From Astropecten irregularis (Eukaryota; Echinodermata; Asteroidea; Paxillosida; Astropectinidae): a stretch of DNA of 64,000 nucleotides. Shown piece after piece: positions 11,075 through 31,688 of this stretch. Each line of letters begins with the position of its first letter. The stretch's first letter is position 1. The DNA lies in assembly GCA_963971285.1 (NCBI GenBank), contig OZ020245.1, forward strand, positions 16,196,983 through 16,260,982. The letters run 5' to 3'. The notes under the pieces are model-generated. The model saw only the letters and a list, made by a program, of their open reading frames with translations. It was not told the origin of the DNA and searched no databases. A program made the position numbers and the translations under genes.

Positions 11075-12149
11075 ACAGGCAACCAGCTAATGTCCACAAT
11101 AAAGGTTTTATAAGTATGAATGCATTCCCACATGTAAATTGAGCCAATTGAATGTTATTATATGTTAATTATGACATAGCATTGTATGTTTTATTACTGA
11201 AATAGCAAGAAATGTTCACCAAGGATTAGATGGATAAGACATTACTCACCATATCCCTGTTGCTAAGGCACATTCTCTAGGCATTCTGCTTATATACAGC
11301 TGCCACCAAGTTTGCAGTCGCATGTTAAATGGCAAAGCATAATTAACAATGTTTACTATAGGCGCAACAGCTCTGCAAGCAATCACTAATGTATTGCTTA
11401 TATGGTTGGAATGAATAATATTTTTAAAAGAGTATGTGCTTGGCAAATATTTCATATAGGCCTAATAATACACAACAGTTACACATAATACGACTATATC
11501 ACCAAATGTCAGCATGGTGGTTAATGAGCATTTGTAGCGTGCTAAGACAGTTCATCAACATTAGCAGTTTCTAGCTCCATTTTGAATGAAAAAGCCAGCA
11601 AATATGCAAAGACAATTGACATTTCAAGCCGGCCAGGGTATCACAGATATGACTCTGATTTGGAAACAAAGTTGACAAAAATTGCATTTTTGGAATGCTG
11701 CTGCGACACATGTGCTGCAGTACATGTACATTTATTTCAGGAAATTAGTCAGAATAAAAGAAAATACTGGATTTTAATGTAAAAAGTGAATTTTGATTAA
11801 CAGTTTACTTCAATTTATTCCTTGACCCACCCATCTACTATTTGCATCGACGTGGACGTTGAGGGCGACTGATTATTCATCAGTCGTGATTCTGGAGATT
11901 CTGAGGATGAGGTGGAAGTGGAAGCTACGATGTACACGCTGCGCTATTTTGGTTTGCAGGGGAGATTTTTCTCCTTTTACCCCGCCCACCCCTCCCCTGA
12001 TCGGAATATAGTTGCTGTAAATCGGGCTGGTTTCTACACCGAAATCCTTTCAACCCATACCTCAATCCATGTAGAAATATACAGCGATGCAAATAGTTTA
12101 CTATTCAGCCGGACGGACTAAACCTCCAGGAAGGCAATGATGTTTGCTT
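11075..12149. other. Intergenic, no gene confirmed
   Basis: Apart from the exon candidate at 11,252-11,373 I see no convincing coding signal. A 69-codon plus ORF at 11,912-12,121, with the preceding acidic open stretch (SEDEVEVEA), is not recognised and lacks clear splice borders. Confidence 0.35.
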
Positions 12150-12626
12150 ATCTCCTTTTCATTCATCCACAGGTACTCTCTAATCCCTACCCCTTTTTGC
12201 ATTCCTCTCCTCCCTCTTGCCCATCTTGATCTCCTATCCTCTAATTAACTCCTTTGTTAATCCCCCACCCCCAGCACCACTCTTTCTAACCCTTTTGTAG
12301 TCTTTTGTAGTTTTCCTATCACCTTAGATGAAGTTTTTCATGAGAGCTTATAAGCTAATCCTTACTCTTCTTAATATCTTGTCTGGTGTGTTTTAGCATT
12401 GCTGTACAAACAAATCATGTTGTAAGTCATGACACTCTCTACATGGAAGAATAAGTTATAAATAATGGACTGAATTGTTCCTTGTATGCTTTGTGATTGA
12501 ATTTGATATTTTAAAAATGTCTTATAAAGCCATCATTGATTACATGTATTTGTAAATTGTAAAAACTCTTTGGACTTTTTAATTGGATTTTTATGTGAAT
12601 AAACTGTAATTGAATTGAATTGCATA
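12150..12626 (+). mobile_element. Probable 3' end of a non-LTR retrotransposon
   Basis: The segment ends in GTGAATAAACTGTAATTGAA followed by a short TTGAATTGAATTG run. A short tandem tail after an AATAAA-like signal is typical of 5'-truncated LINE copies in marine invertebrates. Upstream, 12,180-12,300 is CT-rich. No reverse-transcriptase frame remains, so the assignment rests on the tail alone; a 3' UTR of an unseen plus-strand gene is the alternative. Confidence 0.35.
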
Positions 12627-12762
12627 GTTATCACACAGCTTTGTTCAGGTCTTTTTAGTATCATCAACTGTATCACTGAAAGAGTGGAAAACATTGACTA
12701 AATTTGACAATAGAAAGAGATTTGTTCAATTTCAGGATGCCAAAATAACAACACAAGCATGT

Positions 12763-12768
12763 TTTATT
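12763..12768 (-). terminator. Candidate poly(A) signal for PCNX4
   Basis: AATAAA on the minus strand, about 560 bp downstream of the PCNX4 stop codon. It is the first clear signal I noticed after the stop. Confidence 0.5.
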
Positions 12769-13326
12769 AAAAGTCACACTTAAAGATTAGTATACTATAT
12801 ACCACAGAAACAAATGAAAACTTTCATTTTTTCTATTCACCCTGATGACAAAAATATAAACATGTCCCTCCAATCTCATCAAACGTTCTTGTCTATAAAT
12901 ATATAACATCTCACGTTATATACAAGTGCAGATGCAGAAAATATACAGATGTAGACTTCTAAATGTACAAGTTTGCTTGATAACAAAATTTCAAATTTGC
13001 TATAACCTTGCAGGCACACACATTTGAGTAAGGAGTAAAAGTATTTTAAAAGGAGAATGCCGCAATATCCCTAAAAATAAATAGTTTCTCTCCTAAAGCC
13101 TATAAGCCATTGCATCTGGTCAACTTGAAGTAGGTATGTTGATGTGGCTGGCAGCCAGAGAGCTCACGAATGCCAGCAATCTTATCACATTGTAGCCCCA
13201 TCCTTTGCAATCAATTCAAGACCTAAACTGCAAGTAAGGATGACTAGCCTCTTACAATATTGCTATCATGTAGAAAATAAAGTGCTGCTCAGGCTAGCTA
13301 GCTAGCTTGCCCCTGCTTGTCGGTGA

Positions 13327-21664
<8,338 letters not shown>

Positions 21665-22743
21665 GGTGATGACCGAAGGGCTGAAGAATAAATACTTTGC
21701 TAATGGTCAATCATCACTGTAACTCCTCACATTGCTTTGCCTGAAAAAAAAGAATTTTTTTTTAAAGGTGAAGATTAGAACTTGAATTGATTCTGATTCT
21801 GATTGCCTAATTGCCAAAACCACTATCAGGCGTGGATATTGTGCAGATGATTAGTAATCTGGGAATCCGTTTACAAAAACTGTCCTGCATGTGCAATGCA
21901 TTTCTCACATACTTGACAGAACTGAAGATGTAAGTCCGTGTTTTCTAAATCTAAACTGACTAAAGTAGCCTATAACTTAAGGGCCTAAATGTCAAATTTC
22001 CACAGGTTAAACTGATTTTTTTATTTATTTGATTCTGGTTGATGTTTTTTACTCTCGTGGCCAAGGGCCAAATTGCGGTAAAAATGACAATTATATAAAT
22101 AGTAGAAATTAAAGATTACAAAAGGAAATATGACTTAAAAATAAAAGACAACAACAACAATTTACTATTGAAATAAATGATGAATAAGGAAAATTGCACA
22201 AGGGACATAAAAAGGCAAAAACAACACCTGCTAAACTGTCAAAGTGAAGAGCATGTTAAGAGGTTAGTGTGCAATTACTTAGTCCACAACTATTATTTTC
22301 ATGGCTTCTTCAGTAAACTAACTCGCCTATTATGTTGACTAGTTGTGGTGTCCTCTTTTTTAGCAAGAAGGTTTAATTTTAAGTGTAATTTGGCCTTTGA
22401 TTATGAGGGGTCTGAAAAATAATCCTTGCGGACTAATGCACACTAACCCCCGCATTAACATGGTTTTATTCTATTGTCTGTCAGTGGAAATCAAAACAAT
22501 CTTCCCTGGACCTACTAAAAAATAAAAATAGGCCTAAAAACTTTAATCTGTCATACGGCCGCAGTACAGGACCAATTTTCAGCGTCTGTATCCAAGCTAC
22601 AGTAAACACAGTGCAAATATTGACCTTTGTGCCCACTCGCAGGAAAATACAAAGGAAGGCGACAAATATTGCAAAAAATGAAAGATTAACAGATGAATAA
22701 AGTACACCCACTATTGAAATTTACAAAACCGATCAAAACTCAC

Positions 22744-22930
22744 CTCATTTTCGGCTTGTTTCAGAGTCTTTATCACCTAAACGACTGAAACAGAAAATCA
22801 CGACGTCTAAATCGTGCGAAACATCGGCCGTCATTGTTGGAATGCTGTCAATAGAGGGCGGTATTCCGAAAACGCATGCACGCAGGTATAAAAGAGCGCG
22901 GCACATGCACAGACTTTGGAAGTTCTGTCT
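22744..22930. promoter_or_regulatory. Head-to-head promoter of PCNX4 (-) and TMEM229B (+)
   Basis: On the plus strand TATAAAAG lies at 22,887-22,894, putting a start near 22,917. The first TMEM229B noncoding exon would end at 23,178 (AAT|GTAAGT). On the minus strand a noncoding PCNX4 exon ends at 22,744 with GAG|GTGAGT and pairs with a T-rich acceptor before 21,740. The two start regions would therefore lie within about 100-150 bp. The stretch has more CpG dinucleotides than its surroundings. This is inference from signals; no transcript evidence is available. Confidence 0.5.
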
Positions 22931-23184
22931 CCGATCCCCCGCTCACCTTTGAACAGCTCCCGATTTATACATCCGATAAATTGGATACTAAAGGACGAAA
23001 TTATTGAAACGGCACATTGATGCATCAGCCACGAACTCAACGAACATAATTTATAATAACTTGCATGAATATGGAGGAATAGTTATGCCTGAGAAACTTT
23101 TCGATTTTTGTTTAACGGTTTGTCCAACTGCAAAAAATATTAGATAATGAGTAACTTTAATTGGCAATCAAGAAGAATGTAAGT

Positions 23185-23240
23185 ACGACTTGAAGCTATG
23201 CATGGTGGAACTACTGAAAGGAAGGTAGTGCGGTGACACC
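23185..23240. repeat. Dispersed ~55-bp repeat (three copies)
   Basis: GCATGGTGGA followed by TGCGGTGACACCATGTA occurs here, at 23,735-23,795 (TTTTGCATGGCGGATAG, GCGGTGACACCATCTACA) and at 16,330-16,395 (TTTTGCATGGTGGAGAG, GCGGCGACACTATGTATA). The spacing is similar in all three. CATGGTG/GACACCATGTA resembles the ends of the foldback element at 0.33 kb, so these may be solo remnants of a related element. Confidence 0.45.
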
Positions 23241-23815
23241 ATGTAATCTCTTCTGTGAGAGTGCACGGTGTGTTTCTGAGAAGAACCGTAGGTATTATCG
23301 TTCCGAACAGTGTGCTCTGTTCGTCATCATGAGAGGAAAAGTGCCTATAGGGACATGATCAACCATTCTCGGCTGTTGTTAGAAAAGTAGAAAAGCAAGT
23401 CAATAATTAGTTAAACTATTTTTTAAATGCATTTGTTGCTAGTTTTCGTCTTTAAACCACCCCAAAAGCACTGAAAGAAGAGCAGAGGCCTCGGGGAGCA
23501 CGTGGTGTTCTTTTTTTGGGGGGGGGGGCAAAAAACTCAAAGGCAAACAAAAAGACCTTGCCTTATTGGAAATCTAATCCATTGAACAAACAAACAAAGA
23601 TTCCATGTTCAAAATTGTCTTATTTTAAGTTTTTTTTTGTGGTATATAGGTATCGGTAGCTAGTTTCGTTGCCATTAATTTCCATCGCTTGCAGCTACTG
23701 CCGCCGTTTGGCCCTAGATACGCCGCTAAATGTATTGCTGAAGTTTTGCATGGCGGATAGAAAATAATTTATAAAGTTTGCGGTGACACCATCTACACTT
23801 TTAAAGTAGTGTTCC

Positions 23816-23885
23816 TTAAAGGTAATATCATACTTTGGTTTTTGTCAACTTGTCAATACAGAAGTTCGTGGGCAAAAATATCAAT
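23816..23885 (+). mobile_element. Left-end fragment of the TTAA-flanked MITE
   Basis: TTAA then AGGTAATATCATACTTTGGT, TTTTGTCAA, and the GTGGGCAAAAATATCAA block. The family match stops near 23,885 and no right end follows. It lies in the 5' intron of TMEM229B. Confidence 0.65.
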
Positions 23886-24388
23886 ATACATGTATATTCC
23901 TCCATGGTATATCTTGCTCCGTCGAGGAGCAGAAACTTGAATTCGGCCAGAATCATCCAACGATAGAGGGCGCTATGGACATAGAGTTCATCGAGTTGAT
24001 TTATTTTGCAATGCATTTTGCTGTATGCAATGTGTATTATTGTAGTATTTAGAAACAGCAAGGTCACAAATACACAGCTGAGCCTGAGGTCTAACGTTAG
24101 TGTCTAGTGGACGTGAAACGTTTACCGGCAGATTGTCACCGAACTAGGTAAGGTTTTGTAACAATTAATTATGAGATAACAACGATCGATAATTAGAATA
24201 TTTTCTTGAAGAAATCATGTTGTCTTTAATACGTATGAAATGATATCTGATTAATGAATAAAATGGAATTGGTAGAGCCTGTGCCTGGCCTGGTCACACT
24301 CAAAGAACGGCACTCACACTTTGTCTGATCCAGCATGTACAAAGTACAAGTAGTTGTGTAGGCCTACATGAAAATAATAAACTTATGG

Positions 24389-25173
24389 TAGACCCAGTAA
24401 CTGGGTGCTGTACTCTGACCAAAAAAAAACAAAAAACTGTTTGGCTTTATCATTAGGCCACATAAAAAAAAAAAATTGTTTAGCGTCCACCTCTTCCAAA
24501 TTTTCTAGGTAGGGAGGGAGGTTTTTATTTTTATTTTTTATTTTAAGGATAGAATGGCAACATGCCTGTGGAAGAAAAGATACATGGTATTCATGGTCAG
24601 AAAACATGTTAGGAAGATACTGAAGACCATAGAAGCTTTCAAGCTAGATATCTGACCATTGGAAATTTCAGTAGACTAGAGAAACCTAAGTAAAAGTGTG
24701 GACTTGACTCAAGTCGGGTTACGGTAGTTCTAGTCATGCGCTCGGCTGATATTCCTTCAGTCCGGCACATCGGTACAAATTTCCGGAACGTTGATTATCA
24801 AATGTCCCTTCCGCTTAAATTTGTACATTTTTCGCATGCTGCGGCTTCTACCCCAGGTGGCCTTCATGATGTTTAGTCCGAAAATTACTGTAGATATTAG
24901 CGCACACTGCTTTTACATACAAGAAATAATTGTTTCCCCCAATATTTATTTTTTTTGAGACAAATAAAAAATAAAAAAATAATGCAGGTCGGGCTCATAT
25001 CGGAGGTCGGGCGGGGACGCTAAACAAGTAATTTTTTTTATGTGGCCTTATCAAAGAGCCCTTGCTAAGCGAATTCCTTGCTAAGTACGTCTGTAAAACT
25101 CAAAGCCAATCAAAGATTAAACAAAAAACCTACAAAACATGTCTTGAGTACAGCTACCCAGTTTCTGGGTTTA
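24389..25173. mobile_element. 785-bp long inverted-repeat element in TMEM229B 5' intron
   Basis: Left end TAGACCCAGTAACTGGGT and GCTGTACTC; right end GAGTACAGC and TACCCAGTTTCTGGGTTTA. The inverted similarity continues inward: GGCCACATAAAAAAAA...TTTAGCGTCC near 24,456 against GGACGCTAAAC...TTATGTGGCC near 25,015-25,045. No transposase frame. The interior (24,560-24,900) is unique sequence. The superfamily is unclear. Confidence 0.55.
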
Positions 25174-25512
25174 CGATGATCGTACCCCCTGGTCTGTTAA
25201 ATACATTGTGCCTTGGAGCTAATTAGGGGATTTACGACGTGTTATCTAGAATTGTGTAAAGTTCTTCCCAGAATTGAACTTAATACACATAGTTATTATT
25301 ACCGCTTCCAAAATCCTAACTCACATTCAAGTATGGATCCCATGCATGTGGATGTGTGTCTTCATGATGCTCAGGTGTTTCACATGTATGTGGACAAGTA
25401 AGAGTCACATCAGCACTATCCATTTTCTCTTTTTCAAAAGTTGTTATCCTGTTGGTTGATTTCAGAGCCATCCCACGTTAATCCATTGAGGTGATTCTGC
25501 TACAGCTTATAG

Positions 25513-26037
<525 letters not shown>

Positions 26038-26543
26038 ACTCCAATTTGGATCTTGGTGAATGAGAAGAGAATGTCTTGGAACAGAAAGCATGCGATTGAG
26101 TGGAATTAGAGTTTGTTGTTTTTAGAAGTTGAATCTTGAAATATTAACAGGAGAGTTGTCGTTCAGTATTGTTTTTCGATCTTTTAACAATTGGCCAAAT
26201 TGTTTAAATTTATGAGGTTAGTTATTGTCATGATGTTGGTTGCGTACACGCATGCATACAGTACATCCTGAAATTGATGTATTTCTTTTTATAACAACAA
26301 ATTTACTTTATTCGTGCAATTTGAATGAACCTAATTAAAGTTTGCATACCGATGAGGAACAAAGTACATGCCAAACCTCCCCAATTATTACAAGCCATTG
26401 ACTCTAGTGGGCTCTTCTTAGACAATGGATTTGTCAGCATTTAAGGAGCACCACACAATACTTCTTTAAGGGTAAGGGTTCCAGTCATTTTGAGATTTAC
26501 ACTATCACCTATTCCAGCCACTATATACTCAAGTGGACTTTGT

Positions 26544-26692
26544 GGCTGCGTTCGAGCGGTTACTCCCGGTAACACGAGTGTGATGCGTGCGCAATACTCT
26601 CTGGTGCAGGAGTACCCGAGTGTCGTACTCCGGCCGTTCGAGCGCTCAGGAGTATACTTGTGTTAACACGAGTAGCTCGCTCGAACGCAGCC
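26544..26692. mobile_element. 149-bp MITE, GGCTGCGTTCGAGCG ends
   Basis: Perfect 15-bp terminal inverted repeats: GGCTGCGTTCGAGCG and CGCTCGAACGCAGCC. A second inner inverted pair involves GTAACACGAGTG/GAGTACCCGAGTG-like words. It is GC- and CpG-rich compared with its flanks and lies in the probable 3' UTR of TMEM229B. Confidence 0.7.
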
Positions 26693-26937
26693 AATGAGAC
26701 TAATAAAATAGCAGCTTCTCGAAGTTCTGATCTTTACATTCCAGGTTGGCCACTGATTTCCATCAAGCCTCATGGCTAAGGGTTTACTGGTTCACACTGC
26801 TCATAAATCTTGTGTTCTTAAAAGAAAAACCAAGTGCCATTTGCAGTTTTACAGGCATTCAAGGGAAAGTACTGCTGGTGAGCAGGGAGCACCTCCCCAA
26901 AGACTCACCCATTAGCAGATCAATTTAATGCTCTTTG

Positions 26938-26943
26938 AATAAA
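26938..26943 (+). terminator. Candidate poly(A) signal for TMEM229B
   Basis: AATAAA followed by a GT-rich stretch (TTTTGTGACAGTGTCTGTG) about 20-40 bp downstream. It would give a 3' UTR of about 900 bp. Later AATAAA motifs (for example near 27,745) leave longer forms possible. Confidence 0.4.
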
Positions 26944-27232
26944 TCCGTGCTCGGGGCACAATTTTGTGACAGTGTCTGTGATCAGTAAACCTGTACAGTA
27001 CGTTTTATCCAGTATGAGCGTGGGTATGCATTTACTTTGCAGTAATTCTTCAAAGTACAGTGACCTCTTACCTTTAAGGGGAACGTGAAAAAATGTTAAC
27101 TGGGAATCAGAATATTTCTTACAAATAATTAATGTTAATGGGTTGAATGGTTCGGTTTGTGGAATGGAACATTTTTTCAGTCAACTCCTAAAAGTATTCT
27201 TACCATTCCATGAATGTGAAACATTTCATAAT

Positions 27233-27354
27233 GAATGCTTGGAGTTACATTTAAAAGGAGGGCCTCAGACGTTTCGATCCTAATAGGATCTTTCTCAAAA
27301 TCTAAAAGATCCTGCTAGGATCTAAACACGTCAGGCCCTCCTAACTCCAGGCAT
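27233..27354. repeat. Imperfect 120-bp hairpin repeat
   Basis: The left arm contains ATGCTTGGAGTTA, GGAGGGCCTCAGACG and GATCCTAATAGGATCTTT; the right arm contains the inverted AAAGATCCTGCTAGGATC, CGTCAGGCCCTCC and TAACTCCAGGCAT. The left arm has about 10 extra bases. A one-sided relative (AGTAGGATCTTTCTCAAAGG) lies near 59,622. Confidence 0.6.
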
Positions 27355-28829
27355 TTTTATAAATTTCAGGTCATTTGTTGACTGATAAGCAGTTTGCAGC
27401 AGTTTATTACTTGTATCGAAACATTTATTAGGGCCTATTTGTTTGATCGAGATCAAGAGGTCATCAATTAGATGATGGGGATTTATGCCGGTATGAAACA
27501 GAATTTTAATGTACGTTTATAAATATTAATCAATGCCATAAGGAATTATGGCTTGAGCCATAGGGAGTTACCTAATTTTACAACAATTCCAATACTTTAT
27601 CTGTATAATTAGAACATTATTACCAACATTAATGCAAGTTCAATGCAAAATCATGTGCAATGCGCATTACAACAGAACATCTATATACCAAAATTTCATT
27701 TTTAATTTTTAGTATGTGTTAGTTCTGAAAATTTGTAAAAGTTAAATAAAAAGAAGTGAAATTGCATGAATTGCATGAATCTTTTAAATAAGAATATTTT
27801 TAAGATCAAAGGATCGCAATTAAAAAATGTATAATAAATTTAATGTGTTAAAATCTGTTGGTTATAACAAAAAAGACGTCCTTACAAAAATTATACATCT
27901 GTGCTGCATTTATTTGATATTTTAGATATAATTTAGGTACATATAGACATATAAACGTTTTGATATTTTCAGAGGTTACTTGCGGGCATTATTCCAGTTT
28001 TGCATAATTTTTTAATTAATATGTACGCACAAACTTTTAAACTGGTTTTGGTTATAAAAATTAAGAAACACTTCTAACGCTTTCCTTAGCGAGCAGTTTT
28101 ATTTATTCTGTGAACTTTACTATACATTATTGTATAAGGACAAAAATGGTAAAAGATTTGTTGCTAGTCATTGTGTTTAGAATGTATACATGTGTACATG
28201 CGGATAAGGGCATCGCCATTGCTGTCCCAGACAAAGAAAAACAAAGATTTGTCATTTATCGGGAAGACCTTACTCTGTTATCTTTTTAAACAGGAAACAA
28301 ATGAACATCTGTTCTCCTAATATTCAGTTATACAGCCTCAGCTCATGCTATGATATTTAAACCATGCTGGATGGACCCATAAGACTACAATGTAGTCATT
28401 ATCTCTAAGGTAGAGGGGGAGGAGTATGGTTATTTTTGAGGGAGGGGGTAAGCAATTGCAGTTTGAATCGAGGCTTAAATATAAGTTTTCAATTCAGCTT
28501 TTTATGCATGTATACATACGTAGATTGACTAGTGTTCTCACTAACTATAGTACATGTTCATTCTGATAATTATGTGGATTATTCTGCAAATAATTAACCA
28601 TTTTAAACATCATTCCAGAAAGCAAAGCAAGAGATCCACTACCGAATTCAAAGTGACAAATACATGTGATTCAAAATGTGTGACACGCGATTTGATTGAG
28701 TTTCCAATGGTTTTTACTCATCGTGCACAAAAATATCCCTTCAAAAATGATGGACAGGCTCTCTAAGTATTTTCTGGTCTCTAGTCTGGTGACAGTAATG
28801 TTAAAATTATTCATATTTATGTTTCCAAG

Positions 28830-28960
28830 GATCGATTTCACGAAACCCTACGATCGATCGTAACTCAAGTTTACAAAGGATAAAACATTGTTGGGGGCCA
28901 ATTCCACGTAGGGCTTCAATGCATCAAAAGTCTTACGATTGAGTTTGGTGAAATCGACCC
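28830..28960. mobile_element. GATTTCAC-ended MITE copy
   Basis: GATCGATTTCACGAAACCC at the left and GAGTTTGGTGAAATCGACCC at the right form imperfect inverted ends. CGATCGTAACTCAAG and CTTACGATTGAG form inner pairs. Same family as 39,137 and, less closely, 13,910, 34,576 and 59,392. Confidence 0.55.
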
Positions 28961-30231
28961 CGCGATATTTAATTCCAGTATAGAGGATACATATTATATA
29001 TTTCAAAGAATTCCACCCGCACAAATGTTCAATAGTACTTCTAGTGCACTCTTTTTAAAATGTTTGAAACCCTAGTATTTATGGTACATTTTGTAGAATG
29101 ATAGTCTGGCTAGCTGAACAAATTATTTTCATGTTTTGTATTTTTATCTCATCATCAAGGTTTTTACATTTGTGAATTTTCTTTTTAATTTGGCAGTGCT
29201 CAATGGCTCAAAAAGGGGTCATATCCGTGGGAACAAGGTTGATTCAATGAAATTACTAAACAATAGCGCCGTGCACTTGGGCTAAAAATAGCACCGAACC
29301 TCGTTTAATACACATTCAGCAAGCTGGTTTTCATCTTTGAACTTAAAGCAGTGTTTTTATAAATTTATCATTTTTTCTGATTTTAAGCAGCTCTTGGGAA
29401 CTGAGAAATGTGTTATTTAATGCCATATTCTGACTATTTTGATGAACATAGGCACATGGCTAGCTCAGACTGTTGACCAACATAGGCAGAGGCACTCGCT
29501 GAATACAGCATCTCGACATGGGAATTTTTCTTGAAATCAGGAATGGTTGCTTGTGTCACATAAGGATCAAATGGGTACTAACGCTATATGACGCTATGGT
29601 TCGTCTATGTGAAATAACTTCAGGGAATAATGGAAAAGTACATGCACCACAAATACAAAAGCAAAGCCACTGCATTTATACAAGAGTAAGGAGAAGAATA
29701 TTGGGATCTCTGTCACTGCATTAGTGTTTTACAATCATTCTGTATTTCAGCAGGGTCAGTTTTCATTCAGTTATTGATTAATTACTTTTAAAAACAGTTG
29801 TGTGTGTGCTGTCGGTTGCAGTATCAATGCAAAAAAGGTGTTATATGGTCTTCAAAGGTTAGCAATTAAATTTTAATTGTAAATGTAAGATTATCTTTGA
29901 TTGTATCTTTGAATTACATGTATGTTGATAGATATAATAAAAAAGAATATGGTATATTAGAATTGAACTGGAATCAGTTTATATTTTATGTTTTAAGCGG
30001 ATTAAATACATTCTGACATTAGTCCTGCCCTCGACACTGTAGGAATATTCATGAGGATTTTAGTTAAGTCTCAGAGTCTCGGGATTATAAATGGTTCATC
30101 TGCAGCTATTAGTGTGATTAAATAATAATAATAATCCATCCATTAATATCGATACTGCCCTCGCAGGCAAAATGGAGCCAGGCAAGTTTACCCGATTGCT
30201 TTAAGAATCTTTAAGAAATACTGAGTTGGCA

Positions 30232-30474
30232 TTAAATGTAGTATCATACTTTGGTAAGAAACCAAAACGTATAACTTACAGGGTATGATGATGGTGGTGG
30301 TAGAAAGAAACCGTTCAAATGTTTCCACCTGAAATGGTGTATTTGTTTTCTCAAAAGGTGGGCACCGTATGGGACTGAAATTTTCACAGATGACTGTTAC
30401 TGTTTCTGTCTTGATGTTTTTGTCCATGAATCTGTATTTCTTTGATAAAAACCAAAGAATGATATTACCTTTAA
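30232..30474 (-). mobile_element. Internally deleted TTAA-flanked MITE
   Basis: TTAA then ATGTAGTATCATACTTTGGT, ending AAAGAATGATATTACCT then TTAA. The interior keeps ACCGTATGGGACTGAAATTT and the GATGATGGTGGTGGTAG block but has lost about 120 bp between GAAATGGTGTATTTG and TTTTCTCAAAAGG. Confidence 0.75.
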
Positions 30475-31682
30475 ACTGCTTAGGTTTTGAGCTTTCAGAA
30501 AGTGGTCACAGTTAATGTCATAAACATTTGTATAAATACAAGCAGAAGTCAATGAAATAAGGACTTAATTCTGGGAGTTCTAGTCTTAATATTTGGATCT
30601 AGCTCCAATACTGAGCTATTCACCCCCCCCCCCTAGAAAAACCTCAATCAGACTACATGTATAAGACTATTATTTTGACTATCTTTGTTCTTTTATGCAA
30701 CGGTCACTCTGATTTTAAAGATGGACTACCCTTTTGTCTTTTCCCTTCGGCTTTCAAATGCGCTGTCATAAATCTTGACTGTTTTTCAGCAAAAGTTTCA
30801 AAGTGCACTGATATTGTGACTATTCTTGCCTCTGTTCCTTTTAATATTTCTTAGCTTTGTCGGTTTGTCAAGTCTGAAATTGAAGTACAATTGAGACAGA
30901 ATGAGGAAGGTTATAAAAGTAGAATTAAAGACTATAATGTGAGTTGGGTATTATTAACGGCAAATGTCATCTTGCAATCAGGACAAGGGCTGGTCTCGCA
31001 TATTCGGACCAACTCCTTGGAGCTGCTTATAAAGTACAAAGATGCCGGTTCCCAACCCAAATTCCATGTGATGTTTATTACTCGTGACTGGTATTGCGCC
31101 AGGCAGTTCTATGAAATTCAGTGATTGTGAGCTGGCAATGCAGACCATCTTAGACCTACCAAGTCTCAGTCTTGATAGCCATGCCTCAGGGCTCCCTCTC
31201 ACGCTCACACGCCCAGCAACCATTTTCTAACACCTCATCGGACCAGACTTGGGAAAATCAGCAATTCAAGGCCTGTGTGCTTAGCAGAGAATCACCTATA
31301 TTATAGCTAGCTGTTCATGCAAAGCATTATTTGAAATGAGCAATTTTGTTCTATTCCAGCTAATTTCACGTACATTTTGAGACCCTGTTGTTTTTAAGAA
31401 TCAGTTAAAACAAAACATGCATCATTATCTATTGCAACAATGAATAAAATACAAATGATGATCAATAATGATAGTCACTGCAGTATGCACCAGATGGCAC
31501 GATTTCCTGCTTAAAAATGCTAATAAGCCTCCTTTGACGCTTGGCTCCGTTGCATTGTGATCGCTCACTCGGGAAATTAAAAAACAATCTGAGGTCCAGC
31601 TGGTCTCTTGCCTTGGCATTTCTGCCATCTGTCAAACCTATAACCACACACACATCATACACACAAAGTACAATGTCAAACC

Positions 31683-31688
31683 TTTATT
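31683..31688 (-). terminator. Candidate poly(A) signal for the STARD9-like gene
   Basis: AATAAA on the minus strand (TTAAAATAAAGGTTTGAC), which would give a 3' UTR of about 3.2 kb. Another AATAAA on the same strand at 33,306-33,311 would give about 1.6 kb. I cannot choose between them from sequence. Between them and the stop lie only short ORFs and a C tract at 33,534-33,549. Confidence 0.3.

Larger units (their letters stand above)
26944..31682. other. AT-rich region between convergent genes, no gene recognised
   Basis: Short ORFs only. 27,500-28,600 is strongly AT-rich. It contains the hairpin repeat at 27.2 kb, the MITEs at 28.8 and 30.2 kb, and a short C tract near 30,623. It may partly be long 3' UTR of TMEM229B or of the convergent STARD9-like gene. 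Confidence 0.5.
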
